From NCBI RefSeq assembly GCF_900103005.1, contig NZ_FMWL01000007.1, positions 97,487 to 161,486 on the forward strand: a stretch of DNA of 64,000 bases, read 5' to 3'. This document shows positions 16,978 through 25,413 of this stretch, piece by piece (position 1 is the first letter of the stretch; each line of letters starts with the position of its first letter). Below the pieces are notes generated by a model. The model had not been told where the DNA came from. It saw nothing but the letters and a program-made list of their open reading frames with translations, and made no database searches. The DNA comes from Acidaminobacter hydrogenoformans DSM 2784 (GTDB lineage Bacteria > Bacillota > Clostridia > Peptostreptococcales > Acidaminobacteraceae). The translations under genes were made by a program, and so were the position numbers.

Positions 16978-17742
16978 ATGAAAGAGAAAAATATTCAACC
17001 GTTTTTTAACCGTTTGCAAAAAGAGTTTGAAAAGTTAGTTGACGAATTTCAGCTCAGACAGACTGAGGTGAAGGTAAAGGCATCCTTATTGACTCCCGAA
17101 GAAGCCATAGGATCAACAAAACGCCAAGACTATGTACTTCTAAAAGGAAAAGAACGGTTGCTCGAAGCCACCGTAATGGGATGTAAGGGCCAGGCATTTA
17201 CTAGCGCGCAAGGGAACTTTGAGTGCACTTTAGAAGATGTGTTAGCATTGCCATTAGCAGACGATTTTCAGCGGGCCATATATATTGCTGCACTCAATGC
17301 CATCGTCTGTTACGCAGGTAAAGCAGATCAGACTATTCACTGCAGGAACGAAGGGCTGGAATTATGTGCTCAGCAAACTGCGACTTATTTCAATGATAAT
17401 TACAGCGGTTTACGTATTTTGATGATAGGCTATCAGCCTGCATTGGCTGAAGCCTTGTATAAAATTGGTAATTCGTTGATTGTACTTGATTTAGATCCTG
17501 AAAACATAGATAAAACCAAAAATGGGGTACTTATTAAGAATGGCGCTGAAGGATTGGAAGAATACATTGCAGACAGTGACGTTATCTTTGCTACCGGCAG
17601 TACAATTTGCAATGACACTATTGATAAGTTGTACAATGCTTCCATACCACTGGTGTTATTTGGCACAACTGGGGCCGGAGCCGCGGCGTTACTGGGGATA
17701 ACCAGGTTTTGTCCAGAGGCGACCTGCGGAAAATGTAGCTAA
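16978..17742 (+). CDS. DUF4213/DUF364 protein, putative metal-chelation enzyme
   Basis: A 254-residue protein of the DUF364 family, proposed from structure to chelate heavy metals and to have an enolase-like N-terminal part (DUF4213). The family hallmark is LLKGKERLLEATVMGCKGQA near residues 54-73, and the C-terminal half holds a Rossmann-like fold with IMIGYQPAL and FATGSTICND. It ends in CPEATCGKC, a compact three-cysteine cluster that could bind metal. It follows the ABC genes by 93 bp with its own AAGGAG, so it probably shares their regulation and processes what they import. Confidence 0.8.
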   Translation: MKEKNIQPFFNRLQKEFEKLVDEFQLRQTEVKVKASLLTPEEAIGSTKRQDYVLLKGKERLLEATVMGCKGQAFTSAQGNFECTLEDVLALPLADDFQRAIYIAALNAIVCYAGKADQTIHCRNEGLELCAQQTATYFNDNYSGLRILMIGYQPALAEALYKIGNSLIVLDLDPENIDKTKNGVLIKNGAEGLEEYIADSDVIFATGSTICNDTIDKLYNASIPLVLFGTTGAGAAALLGITRFCPEATCGKCS

Positions 17743-17861
17743 TTTAACTTTCTCACACCAATAAACCAAGCAAACGATTGATATGACTAGGCTACGAATG
17801 AAGCCAATTGACTGGTAGACGTGAAATAAGCTGTTTTGGACGTTCGAGGTACACTCTTTTT

Positions 17862-17955
17862 GGGAACATCTACAATAATTGATAAAATGCACCCTTCCCA
17901 TCCAAATGTACAACGATTTGAAGGATGGGGAGGGTGCATTTTTGTGTGGGAGAGT
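17862..17955. repeat. Partial copy of a dispersed hairpin repeat, likely terminator
   Basis: AAAATGCACCCTTCCCATCC pairs with GGATGGGGAGGGTGCATTTT (17884-17944), followed by T. This about 94-bp stretch, with the flank GGGAACATCTACAA, aligns to the middle of the 215-bp repeats at 36697 and 54183. It can end transcription of the DUF364 gene and of pdxT from the other side. The remaining 17743-18029 shows no coding potential. Confidence 0.75.
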
Positions 17956-18029
17956 GTAGGCTGCGAAATAATAACATGTGCAATTAACATTTATTCCCTA
18001 TTGCATCATGATTATCCATCCAATTTATA

Positions 18030-18611
18030 TCATTTAACACGATAGACCATATCAAGGAAAAAGCTATGCACGTTAGTGTCTGAGGTTAGCTCCGGATGAA
18101 AGGAGGTGACCACCATGTTGCCTTGTTTGGCGGCTACAATATGGTTGTCAACTTTGGCCAGTACCTCGACGTCTTTCGATGCCTGTGCGATATAGGGTGC
18201 CCGGATAAAAACCATAGGGACATCTTTCATGTCGCCAAATTCTCCGCGGATGCTGAAGCTGCCAAGCTGTCGGCCGTAAGCGTTTCGCCTGACCTCAATG
18301 TCCATGGTGCCCAGATGGACTTTTGAGTCGTTGTTGATGGATTTTGCCAGCAGAATCATGCCGGCGCAGGTCCCCATAACAGGCATGCCCTCCTTGATAA
18401 GCTGTTGTAAGTCGTCGAAGATGTCAAGTTCATGAAGCAGCTTACCCATGACCGTACTCTCCCCACCCGGCAAGATGATGCCATCAAGGTGATGGGCGGG
18501 CAAGTCGCTTTTCTTTCTGATTTCGATTCCGATTGCGCCTAGCCTCTGCACCATTTGGATGTGTTCAGCGAAGGCACCTTGAAGAGATAAGACACCAATA
18601 GTTTTTTTCAT
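18030..18611 (-). CDS. pdxT: Pyridoxal 5'-phosphate synthase glutaminase PdxT
   Basis: Class I glutaminase subunit that makes ammonia from glutamine and passes it to PdxS. The catalytic triad is visible: Cys82 in GTCAGMILLA, His172 and Glu174 in FHPEL; GGEST at 49-53 is the family oxyanion segment. Its 193 residues are normal. The start overlaps the stop of pdxS in ATGA, so the subunits are translationally coupled. Confidence 0.96.
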   Translation of the reverse strand: MKKTIGVLSLQGAFAEHIQMVQRLGAIGIEIRKKSDLPAHHLDGIILPGGESTVMGKLLHELDIFDDLQQLIKEGMPVMGTCAGMILLAKSINNDSKVHLGTMDIEVRRNAYGRQLGSFSIRGEFGDMKDVPMVFIRAPYIAQASKDVEVLAKVDNHIVAAKQGNMVVTSFHPELTSDTNVHSFFLDMVYRVK

Positions 18612-19483
18612 CAGGCACCTCGCTGGGCCATAAGCAATTCAATTTCCTGTTCGTTGATGCCGACCATGGCTTCGCCTAAATCCGCGGATAGATCCGCCAG
18701 CATTTTATGGTCGTTGAAGTTCGTGACGGCCTTTACAATGGCTTGGGCGCGTTTCTCAGGATTGCCGGATTTAAAGATTCCGGAGCCTACAAAGACACCC
18801 TCCGCGCCAAGCTGCATCATGAGTGCCGCATCTGCTGGAGTGGCCACGCCGCCTGCCGCGAAATTGACTACTGGAAGCTTTCCGTGATCGTGGACATATT
18901 TCGCCAAAGCATAAGGCACCTGCAATTCTTTTGCCGCATGAAAGAGTTCATCCTCAAGCATGCTTTGAAGCCTTCGGATTTGCTGCTGGATCAGTCTCAT
19001 ATGACGAACGGCTTGTACCACATCTCCAGTTCCGGGCTCGCCTTTGGTTCGGATCATGGCAGCGCCCTCGGCAATTCTTCTCAGGGCTTCTCCCAGGTCT
19101 TTGGCACCACAGACAAAGGGGACGCTAAATTTTGATTTATTGATATGATAAGTGTCATCTGCGGGTGAAAGGACTTCACTTTCATCAATAAAGTCAATTT
19201 CAATGGCCTGCAGGATTTGAGCTTCCGCGAAATGACCAATACGCACTTTGGCCATAACAGGAATAGAAACGGCTTGCTGGATGCTTCGAATCATCACAGG
19301 ATCGCTCATTCTCGATACACCACCTGCGGCCCGAATGTCAGCGGGGATTCTTTCCAGAGCCATGACCGCGCAAGCGCCGGCTGCCTCGGCAATCCGTGCT
19401 TGTTCAGGTGTCGTAACATCCATAATGACGCCGCCCTTCAGCATCTGGGCCAGGTTTTTGTTGAGTTCATAGCGATTGTTCAT
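18611..19483 (-). CDS. pdxS: Pyridoxal 5'-phosphate synthase subunit PdxS
   Basis: TIM-barrel synthase that forms PLP from ribose 5-phosphate, glyceraldehyde 3-phosphate and ammonia. Conserved features are Asp22 in [12 protein letters not shown], the Schiff-base Lys79 in [10 protein letters not shown], and [10 protein letters not shown] with the second lysine. Length 290 residues is typical. ATG at 19483 follows GAGGAG by nine bases; an ATG at 19492 abuts that site and is less likely. The minus-strand TATAAT at 19534-19539 lacks a good -35 box, as expected for a promoter activated by the divergent MocR-type regulator. Confidence 0.96.
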   Translation of the reverse strand: MNNRYELNKNLAQMLKGGVIMDVTTPEQARIAEAAGACAVMALERIPADIRAAGGVSRMSDPVMIRSIQQAVSIPVMAKVRIGHFAEAQILQAIEIDFIDESEVLSPADDTYHINKSKFSVPFVCGAKDLGEALRRIAEGAAMIRTKGEPGTGDVVQAVRHMRLIQQQIRRLQSMLEDELFHAAKELQVPYALAKYVHDHGKLPVVNFAAGGVATPADAALMMQLGAEGVFVGSGIFKSGNPEKRAQAIVKAVTNFNDHKMLADLSADLGEAMVGINEQEIELLMAQRGA

Positions 19484-19507
19484 AACTGTCATCTCCTCCT
19501 CGTGTGC

Positions 19508-19537
19508 TTGACAATGTAGTAGCATTGGCACTATTAT
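19508..19537 (+). promoter_or_regulatory. Promoter of the MocR/PdxR regulator gene
   Basis: TTGACA, 18 bases, TATTAT, pointing at the regulator gene. The minus-strand pdxS -10 box TATAAT overlaps it at 19534-19539, so the two promoters share DNA and one bound protein could switch both. Confidence 0.6.
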
Positions 19538-19609
19538 AGGGGGAAACTGACCTTGTTATAAGGATCAGATATCGATATGTTGATGGTACCAGATGAGAGG
19601 GTGATAGCT

Positions 19610-21010
19610 TTGGATCTTTTAACGCTGACCTTTGAAGCGGGTGGCAAAGTCCCGCTGTATGAACAGCTTTATTCTTACATAAAATCAGAAATTCAGTCCG
19701 GTAAGATTATTCAAAACACGAAGCTTCCTTCCAAAAGAAAGCTCTCGACACATTTGAACGTCAGCCAAAATACCATTCAGGCAGCCTATGATCAGTTGAT
19801 TGAAGAGGGCTATATTCTATCCAAAGAGAGGTATGGCTATTACGTCAGCAAGCTTGATCATATGCTCAATTTGCCGGGACAGGAAGGGTACCGCGCACCG
19901 AAGCAGATCCGTTCTCCCTATGAGGTCGAACATGACTTTTCATACCTCGGTGTGGATGAACAGAGTTTTCCATATGCAGCCTGGCGTAAACTCTCAAAAG
20001 ATGCGATCAATGAGTATGACAAGACGCTGCTGAAGCTGGGGCACCCTCAGGGACAAAGCGATTTGCGTCAGTGTATTGCAGAATATCTGCATCAATCAAG
20101 AGGTGTCAACTGCACACCGGATCAAATCATCATCAGCGCAGGAACTGAGTTTCTGTTCAATATACTGATTCAATTGTTAGACAGAAACAGCATCTATGGT
20201 CTCGAGAATCCGGGTTATGAAAAATTGTTCATGGTATTTTCCAGTCATGGCGTGAAGTTTAGGCCTGTGAAGATTGATGAGGAGGGGATGATTCCAGGTG
20301 AGATCCAGAAGACTAAGGTCGATATTGCCTGCCTGACCCCAGCCCATCAGTTTCCTACCGGTGTCATCATGCCCATCAACAGGAGAATACAGCTGCTGAA
20401 CTGGGCCAATGAAAGTCAGCAGCGTTATATCATTGAGGACGATTATGACAGTGAATTCAAATTTAGCGGCAAACCCATCCCAGCCATGCAAGGCCTCGAC
20501 ACCAATGAAAAGGTCATCTACATGGGGGCGTTTTCAAAATCCTTCTCTCCGGCGATACGCGTCAGCTATATGGTGCTGCCTTCACATCTTCTCAAAAAGT
20601 ACCATGAACATCTGTCCTACTTTAATTGTCCTGTGCCGATAGTCGTTCAAAAAATGCTCTCCAGCTTCATACAAGACGGTTATTTTGAACGGCATCTGAA
20701 TAAAATGCGGACGATCTACCGAAGGAAAAGAGAGCTGATCGTCCAGACGATTCAAGCGTCAGGTTATGATATTGAAGTGTTAGGCGCGGATGCCGGACTG
20801 CATCTGCTTCTCAGGGTAAATAACGGCATGACTGAAGCACAACTGGTCAACAATGCTTTAGAAAAAGGCTTCAAGGTCTACGGAATCTCTAAATACTACC
20901 GCGATGACAGCAATTTAAGTAAACGGCCGCTGGTTATTGTTGGTTATGCCGCTATGACGGAAGTTGAGTTATCAAAGGCAGTAAGGAAGCTGATCCAGGT
21001 TTGGTTTTAA
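19610..21010 (+). CDS. pdxR: MocR-family regulator, PdxR type
   Basis: A 466-residue fusion of an N-terminal GntR winged helix (residues ~8-75, with LPSKRKLSTHLNVSQNTI) and a fold-type I aminotransferase domain. The PLP-lysine is in MGAFSKSFSPAIR, and GTEFLFN and EDDYDSEF match the cofactor pocket. In known cases PdxR binds PLP and activates pdxST when the cofactor is scarce; its divergent position here supports that. The TTG at 19610 has AGAGGGTG six bases upstream and yields the usual LDLLTL opening; an ATG at 19577 has no such site. Confidence 0.9.
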   Translation: MDLLTLTFEAGGKVPLYEQLYSYIKSEIQSGKIIQNTKLPSKRKLSTHLNVSQNTIQAAYDQLIEEGYILSKERYGYYVSKLDHMLNLPGQEGYRAPKQIRSPYEVEHDFSYLGVDEQSFPYAAWRKLSKDAINEYDKTLLKLGHPQGQSDLRQCIAEYLHQSRGVNCTPDQIIISAGTEFLFNILIQLLDRNSIYGLENPGYEKLFMVFSSHGVKFRPVKIDEEGMIPGEIQKTKVDIACLTPAHQFPTGVIMPINRRIQLLNWANESQQRYIIEDDYDSEFKFSGKPIPAMQGLDTNEKVIYMGAFSKSFSPAIRVSYMVLPSHLLKKYHEHLSYFNCPVPIVVQKMLSSFIQDGYFERHLNKMRTIYRRKRELIVQTIQASGYDIEVLGADAGLHLLLRVNNGMTEAQLVNNALEKGFKVYGISKYYRDDSNLSKRPLVIVGYAAMTEVELSKAVRKLIQVWF

Positions 21011-21050
21011 CAAGCATCATGGTCTTAAGGTGAATTGAGTACAAAAAGTA

Positions 21051-21092
21051 AAAACGCTCTGAACCATCAATATTGGTTTCGAGCGTTTTCTC
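21051..21092. terminator. Bidirectional terminator
   Basis: AAAACGCTC...GAACC pairs with GGTTTC...GAGCGTTTT between two convergent genes, with A and T runs on the flanks. Confidence 0.75.
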
Positions 21093-21123
21093 TTTTGTGC
21101 CGATGGACGCGCAATGAATCTCT

Positions 21124-21693
21124 TTATTTCGTCTTACCTTGTTCCTTTTCCAGCGCAGCCTTACAATAACCCATACATTTTTTGATCCACTCAATGGCGT
21201 ATTCTTCCCTCATAATAGCGCTCTCCAGCACGATAAAATCTCCGAAGCGGTCTGTATCATGAGGCGGGACACCCTCCGGGTATTGCTCCATGGTTTTGTT
21301 AAGAATTGACAAGCGTTTCTCGTGCTGGATCAGTTGGCTTTCCAACAGGTGAATCCGGGATTCCAGATCCAGGTTGTTGCTGAAGTACATGCGAAGACGA
21401 AAAATATCTTTTGGTGTTTTTTCCAAAGGCTCATCCTTATGAAGCCATTTGAGCAGTTCCAGCTGACCTTTTTCAGTGATGGTATAACGCTTTTTCTCCA
21501 GAATATCGCCGCTGATTTCAACGTCGAAGACGACGAGGCCTTCGTCCAGCAGCTTTTTCAGCTCGGGATAGATTTGACTGTGCTTGGCGTTCCAGAACTG
21601 GCCCAGCTCATAATCAAATTCCTTGCCAATTTCATATCCGGTCATGGGTCTGCGATTTAATAAACCCAGTACAGCAAATTTCAATGTTCTCAT
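21124..21693 (-). CDS. PadR-family transcriptional regulator
   Basis: A 189-residue protein with the PadR winged helix at residues 1-85 (LKFAVLGLLNRRPMTGYEIG, IYPELKKLLDEGLV) and a C-terminal helical dimerisation arm (Vir_act_alpha_C). Such repressors often respond to phenolic acids or drugs. ATG at 21693 follows GAGGG; the frame extends upstream without a better site. It is divergent from an MFS transporter, and the ~240 bp between them hold ATGT/ACAT words of the PadR site type (for example ACATATAAATGT at 21844-21855), so it probably controls that transporter and the ene-reductase behind it. Confidence 0.87.
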   Translation of the reverse strand: MRTLKFAVLGLLNRRPMTGYEIGKEFDYELGQFWNAKHSQIYPELKKLLDEGLVVFDVEISGDILEKKRYTITEKGQLELLKWLHKDEPLEKTPKDIFRLRMYFSNNLDLESRIHLLESQLIQHEKRLSILNKTMEQYPEGVPPHDTDRFGDFIVLESAIMREEYAIEWIKKCMGYCKAALEKEQGKTK

Positions 21694-21931
21694 AGGGATC
21701 CCTCGATATCCATGAATTATTGATGCTCTTAAGTCGCTGCAGATCAGCAGCTTCAAGCTACAAGACTACCTTAACATAGTGCATTGATGTTGACAAGCAG
21801 ACATGTTCTGCAATAGGGATAAAATAAAACAGGTATAACAAAACATATAAATGTTGACATGTTTGACGTTGCTGTGGTACAAATAACGCAGAGTGTGATA
21901 AAAATAACAAAATGTTTGAGGAGGATGTTTA

Positions 21932-23191
21932 ATGAATTTCACAAGGAAAAGATGGGTCATTCTCATCGCAAGCTGCTTTATTAATCTGTGTGTGGGTTCT
22001 TTATACGCATGGAGTGTGTTTTCCGCGCCCATGGCGGAGTATTTGAATCAATTAAACGGTTCAGCGCTGACACCGGCGAACCTGGCGATCGTATTTGTCA
22101 TAGCGAACTCAGTTGGCCCAATCACCATGATTTTTGGCGGACGCATCAATGACCTGTTTGGTCCAAAGAAAGTCATTTTCTTAGGGGGACTCATGTTTGG
22201 AGGCGGCATGATCCTGTCCGGTTTCGCTCAAAATGTTCAGCATTTGATCTACAGCTACAGCATCATTACCGGCCTTGGCCTGGGCATGGTGTACGGTTGC
22301 ACGATCAGCAGCTCGGTGAAGTTTTTCCCTGACAAACGTGGCTTTGTTGGCGGCGTAACGACAGCCCTATTTGGACTCAGCTCAGTGATTATCCCACCTA
22401 TTGCGGCTGCTATCATAGCGGCGGCGGGACCAACCTCCGCGTTTAAGATCATAGGGACAGCATTTTTAATTATTGTATGCAGCAGCGCTTTTTTCATGGA
22501 AAAGTGTCCGCCGGATTTTGTTCCGGAGGGTTGGACTCCACCAGTTGGAGTTAAAGGTACCTCTTTGAAAGTGAACAAGGATTGGAAAGCTATGATGCGC
22601 AGCCCTGAGTTTTATGTCATGATTTCACTGCTGATTTGCGGCGCCTTCGCGGGTTTAATGTGCATTTCTCAAGTCTCTCCGCTGGCGAAGAAAATGATAG
22701 GCATGTCAACTGCAGGCGCGACGGCGGCTATTTCGACATTAGCCCTGTTCAATGCCTTTGGCAGGATTGCGGCGGGCGTGATCTCTGACAGGATTGGCCG
22801 GGTGAACACCCTGGCAGCAGCCTGCGTCCTTTCCATGGGCGGCCTCAGTTTCCTTTACATATCAGGCAGTGGCAGCATCATGACGTTCTATGTGGGCATC
22901 TCCATCATTGGACTCAGCTTTGGCTCCTTCATGGGCGTGTTTCCGGGCTTCACGGCGGATCAGTTTGGCGCGAAAAACAACAGTGTGAATTATGGGATCA
23001 TGTTTGTGGGCTTTGCCCTCGCCGGCTATTTTGGCCCAACCATCATGAACAGCATTTCAAAAGCAGACGGCAGCTATCAGCGGGCATTCCTGGTGGCCAT
23101 AGGGTTCAGTCTGGCAGGGCTTGCGCTGACCTTGATCTATAAGCTCGTCACGAAGAAAGCCAGCGTTCAACCCAGCAGAATCACTGCATAA
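21932..23191 (+). CDS. OFA-family MFS transporter
   Basis: A 419-residue, 12-segment major facilitator of the oxalate/formate antiporter family. The N-terminus RKRWVILIASCFINLCVGS and the motif SLYAWSVFSAPM are characteristic, and the GGRINDLFGPKK loop is the MFS motif A. OFA proteins exchange small carboxylates. GAGGAGG precedes the ATG. The next gene, an ene-reductase, follows by 25 bp, so the transporter probably imports that enzyme's unsaturated carboxylate or exports its product. Confidence 0.9.
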   Translation: MNFTRKRWVILIASCFINLCVGSLYAWSVFSAPMAEYLNQLNGSALTPANLAIVFVIANSVGPITMIFGGRINDLFGPKKVIFLGGLMFGGGMILSGFAQNVQHLIYSYSIITGLGLGMVYGCTISSSVKFFPDKRGFVGGVTTALFGLSSVIIPPIAAAIIAAAGPTSAFKIIGTAFLIIVCSSAFFMEKCPPDFVPEGWTPPVGVKGTSLKVNKDWKAMMRSPEFYVMISLLICGAFAGLMCISQVSPLAKKMIGMSTAGATAAISTLALFNAFGRIAAGVISDRIGRVNTLAAACVLSMGGLSFLYISGSGSIMTFYVGISIIGLSFGSFMGVFPGFTADQFGAKNNSVNYGIMFVGFALAGYFGPTIMNSISKADGSYQRAFLVAIGFSLAGLALTLIYKLVTKKASVQPSRITA

Positions 23192-23216
23192 TCAGGAAGA
23201 TAGGAGGGCATTGACC

Positions 23217-25166
23217 ATGATCAGAAAGTATCCAAATCTTAGTAAACCCATTCAAATTGGAAATGTACATTTTAGAAATCGCATGTTCGGAGCGCCTATG
23301 GGCGGAACAGATATCACAGCGGATTGTACGATTGGGCGCGCTTCCACAGCCTTTTATGAGCTCAGAGCCAAAGGCGGCGCGGCTTCCGTGACGGTGAGTG
23401 AGTTGGTGGTTCATCCGGAAACGGAAGGGTCACACATGTATCATTTGGATCTGCAGACGGTGGGCGCGCTGTCCAGCTTTACCTACACCGCGGACGCCAT
23501 CAGACGTCACGGCGCCATTGCCAGTGTGGAGCTGTCCCACTCAGGCCAGTATGCGGGCACCTATCTGACAGATAAAGATAAGAAAAAGGGGCTCAATCAG
23601 TGGGGGCCAAGTGACGGGGTGCGGCCTGACGGGCTTGAAGTCAAGGCGCTTACGGAAGCTATGATCGCGGAGATTGTGGAAGCCTATGGCACCAGCGCCG
23701 CGCTGGCGAAACGGGCCGGCTTTGAAATGGTGATGGTCCACGGCGGCCATGGTTGGCTGATCAATCAGTTCCTGTCCCCTTATTTCAATAAGCGGACGGA
23801 TCACTATGGCGGAAGCCTGGAAAACCGAGTCCGGTTTGCTCAGGAAGTTCTGGACAGCGTCCGAAAAGCTGTAGGTCCTGGCTTTCCCATTGAATTTCGA
23901 ATGAGCGGTTCAGAACTGTTTGATGGCGGCTATGACCTCACTGAGGGGATTGAAATTGCCAAACTTCTGGAATCCAGGATTGACCTGCTTCATGTGTCGG
24001 CAGGCACCTACCAGCGGGGATTTGGCGTGACCCATCCGTCCATGTTCCTGCCACATGGGAGCAATGTGTATCTTGCAGCGGAGATTAAAAAGCATGTGAG
24101 TGTCCCTGTTGCGACCATCGGCGGGCTGAATGATCCGAAGATGATGGAAGAAATTATTGCTACCGGAAAAGCGGATATTGTTGAAATGGCAAGGGCGCTG
24201 CTGGCGGACCCTGAGCTGCCAAAGAAGGTTATGACCAACCGGGATGACCACATCATTCACTGCCTCCGCTGCTTCACCTGTATGGCGGAGCGGGCTATGA
24301 CCGCGACGCGGCGTTGTGCGGTCAATCCGTTGATAGGCAGGGAACTGGACGGAATGGAAATCCTGCCTGCGGCAAAATCGAAGAAGGTGCTGGTGGTGGG
24401 CGCTGGCCCGGCCGGCCTTCAAGCGGCGCTGACAGCCGCGCGCAGAGGGCACAAGGTCGTGCTCTGTGAGAAGGGTGATGAGGTCGGCGGCATTCTGGTG
24501 GGTGAACAGGCGATCCCCTTCAAGCACGAGATGTACAAGCTGGGCGTCACCCTTGGAAAGCTGGCGGAAGAGGCTGGTGTGGAAATCAGGCTCAATACCG
24601 AAGTGACGAAGGCTTACGCGGATCAGGAAAACGCGGATGCCATCCTTTTGGCGCCCGGTTCTGCACCTATCCTGCCGCCAATTCCGGGGCTGGACGGAGA
24701 AAATGTCATTGTGGTGAATGACCTGCATCACCGGCAGGATCAAGTGAGCGATCAGGTTGTCGTTCTTGGTGGTGGCCTGGCGGGCTGCGAGGCGGCGATC
24801 CATTTTGCGCGTGAGGGCAAACAGGTGCATTTGGTGGAAATGCGGGCGGAGCTTGCGCCAGATGCCAATATTCGGCACCGTCCCATCCTGCTTGGTGAGA
24901 TTGAGGCGCGCGGCATTAAGGTGCTTACCGGTCACAAGGCAGTACGTGTCCAGCCGGAGGGCCTGGCTTGCCTGGACGGTGAGGGCAGGGAGGTGCTGGT
25001 GCCGGGGACTTCTGTTATTTGCGCCGCAGGGCAGCGTCCACGCCGCGATGTCGTGAACGCACTTTGGGACAGCGCTCTGGAAGTGGCTCAAATTGGCGAC
25101 TGCGTCAAGGCGTCGACCATTACAACGGCCATTTATCAAGGGCATCATGCGGCGATGGACTTGTAA
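23217..25166 (+). CDS. FMN/FAD/4Fe-4S ene-reductase (2,4-dienoyl-CoA reductase-like)
   Basis: A 649-residue flavoprotein. Residues ~5-340 form an old-yellow-enzyme TIM barrel with HYGGSLENR and AHGWLINQF-like active-site context (VHGGHGWLINQF); CLRCFTC...RCAVNP near 345-365 supplies cysteines for a 4Fe-4S cluster; residues 380-649 hold FAD and NAD(P) folds with VLVVGAGPAGLQAA and VVLGGGLAGCEAA. Relatives include 2,4-dienoyl-CoA reductase, BaiCD and cinnamate-type reductases. Its substrate cannot be read, but coupling to an OFA transporter and PadR regulator points to an unsaturated or aromatic acid. ATG at 23217 has GGAGGG eight bases upstream, better than TTG at 23211. Confidence 0.9.
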   Translation: MIRKYPNLSKPIQIGNVHFRNRMFGAPMGGTDITADCTIGRASTAFYELRAKGGAASVTVSELVVHPETEGSHMYHLDLQTVGALSSFTYTADAIRRHGAIASVELSHSGQYAGTYLTDKDKKKGLNQWGPSDGVRPDGLEVKALTEAMIAEIVEAYGTSAALAKRAGFEMVMVHGGHGWLINQFLSPYFNKRTDHYGGSLENRVRFAQEVLDSVRKAVGPGFPIEFRMSGSELFDGGYDLTEGIEIAKLLESRIDLLHVSAGTYQRGFGVTHPSMFLPHGSNVYLAAEIKKHVSVPVATIGGLNDPKMMEEIIATGKADIVEMARALLADPELPKKVMTNRDDHIIHCLRCFTCMAERAMTATRRCAVNPLIGRELDGMEILPAAKSKKVLVVGAGPAGLQAALTAARRGHKVVLCEKGDEVGGILVGEQAIPFKHEMYKLGVTLGKLAEEAGVEIRLNTEVTKAYADQENADAILLAPGSAPILPPIPGLDGENVIVVNDLHHRQDQVSDQVVVLGGGLAGCEAAIHFAREGKQVHLVEMRAELAPDANIRHRPILLGEIEARGIKVLTGHKAVRVQPEGLACLDGEGREVLVPGTSVICAAGQRPRRDVVNALWDSALEVAQIGDCVKASTITTAIYQGHHAAMDL

Positions 25167-25265
25167 GCTTTGCTTTACTGACGCGTCAAGAAGCTGCGAA
25201 CGAAAGCGACAGGCATGACGGTACGTCAGCAAAAACGTTAAGGACAATTGGATGTGAATAGAGAA

Positions 25266-25331
25266 GACCATCGGCAAACTCAGTCACTTAAGCACTCAGA
25301 AAAAGCTTTAGGACGTTGCCGATGGTCTTTT
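25266..25331. terminator. Hairpin terminator, GACCATCGGCA family
   Basis: GACCATCGGCA pairs with TGCCGATGGTC across a ~40-base loop, followed by TTTT. It is the same outer stem as at 5175 and 35650, with a different loop. Confidence 0.75.
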
Positions 25332-25413
25332 ATTGTCTTCAAAGATGGCAGGTTTGCAGCTGTATTTTTGACCTAATTTAGTATAAGATATAAACATAAC
25401 CAGGAGGTGGCCT

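Noticed and set aside
23910..25277. 455-codon open frame on the minus strand
   Set aside because: It is antisense to the FAD/NAD half of the ene-reductase; its product is rich in His, Arg and Gln, as expected of a GC-rich shadow frame, and has no domain.
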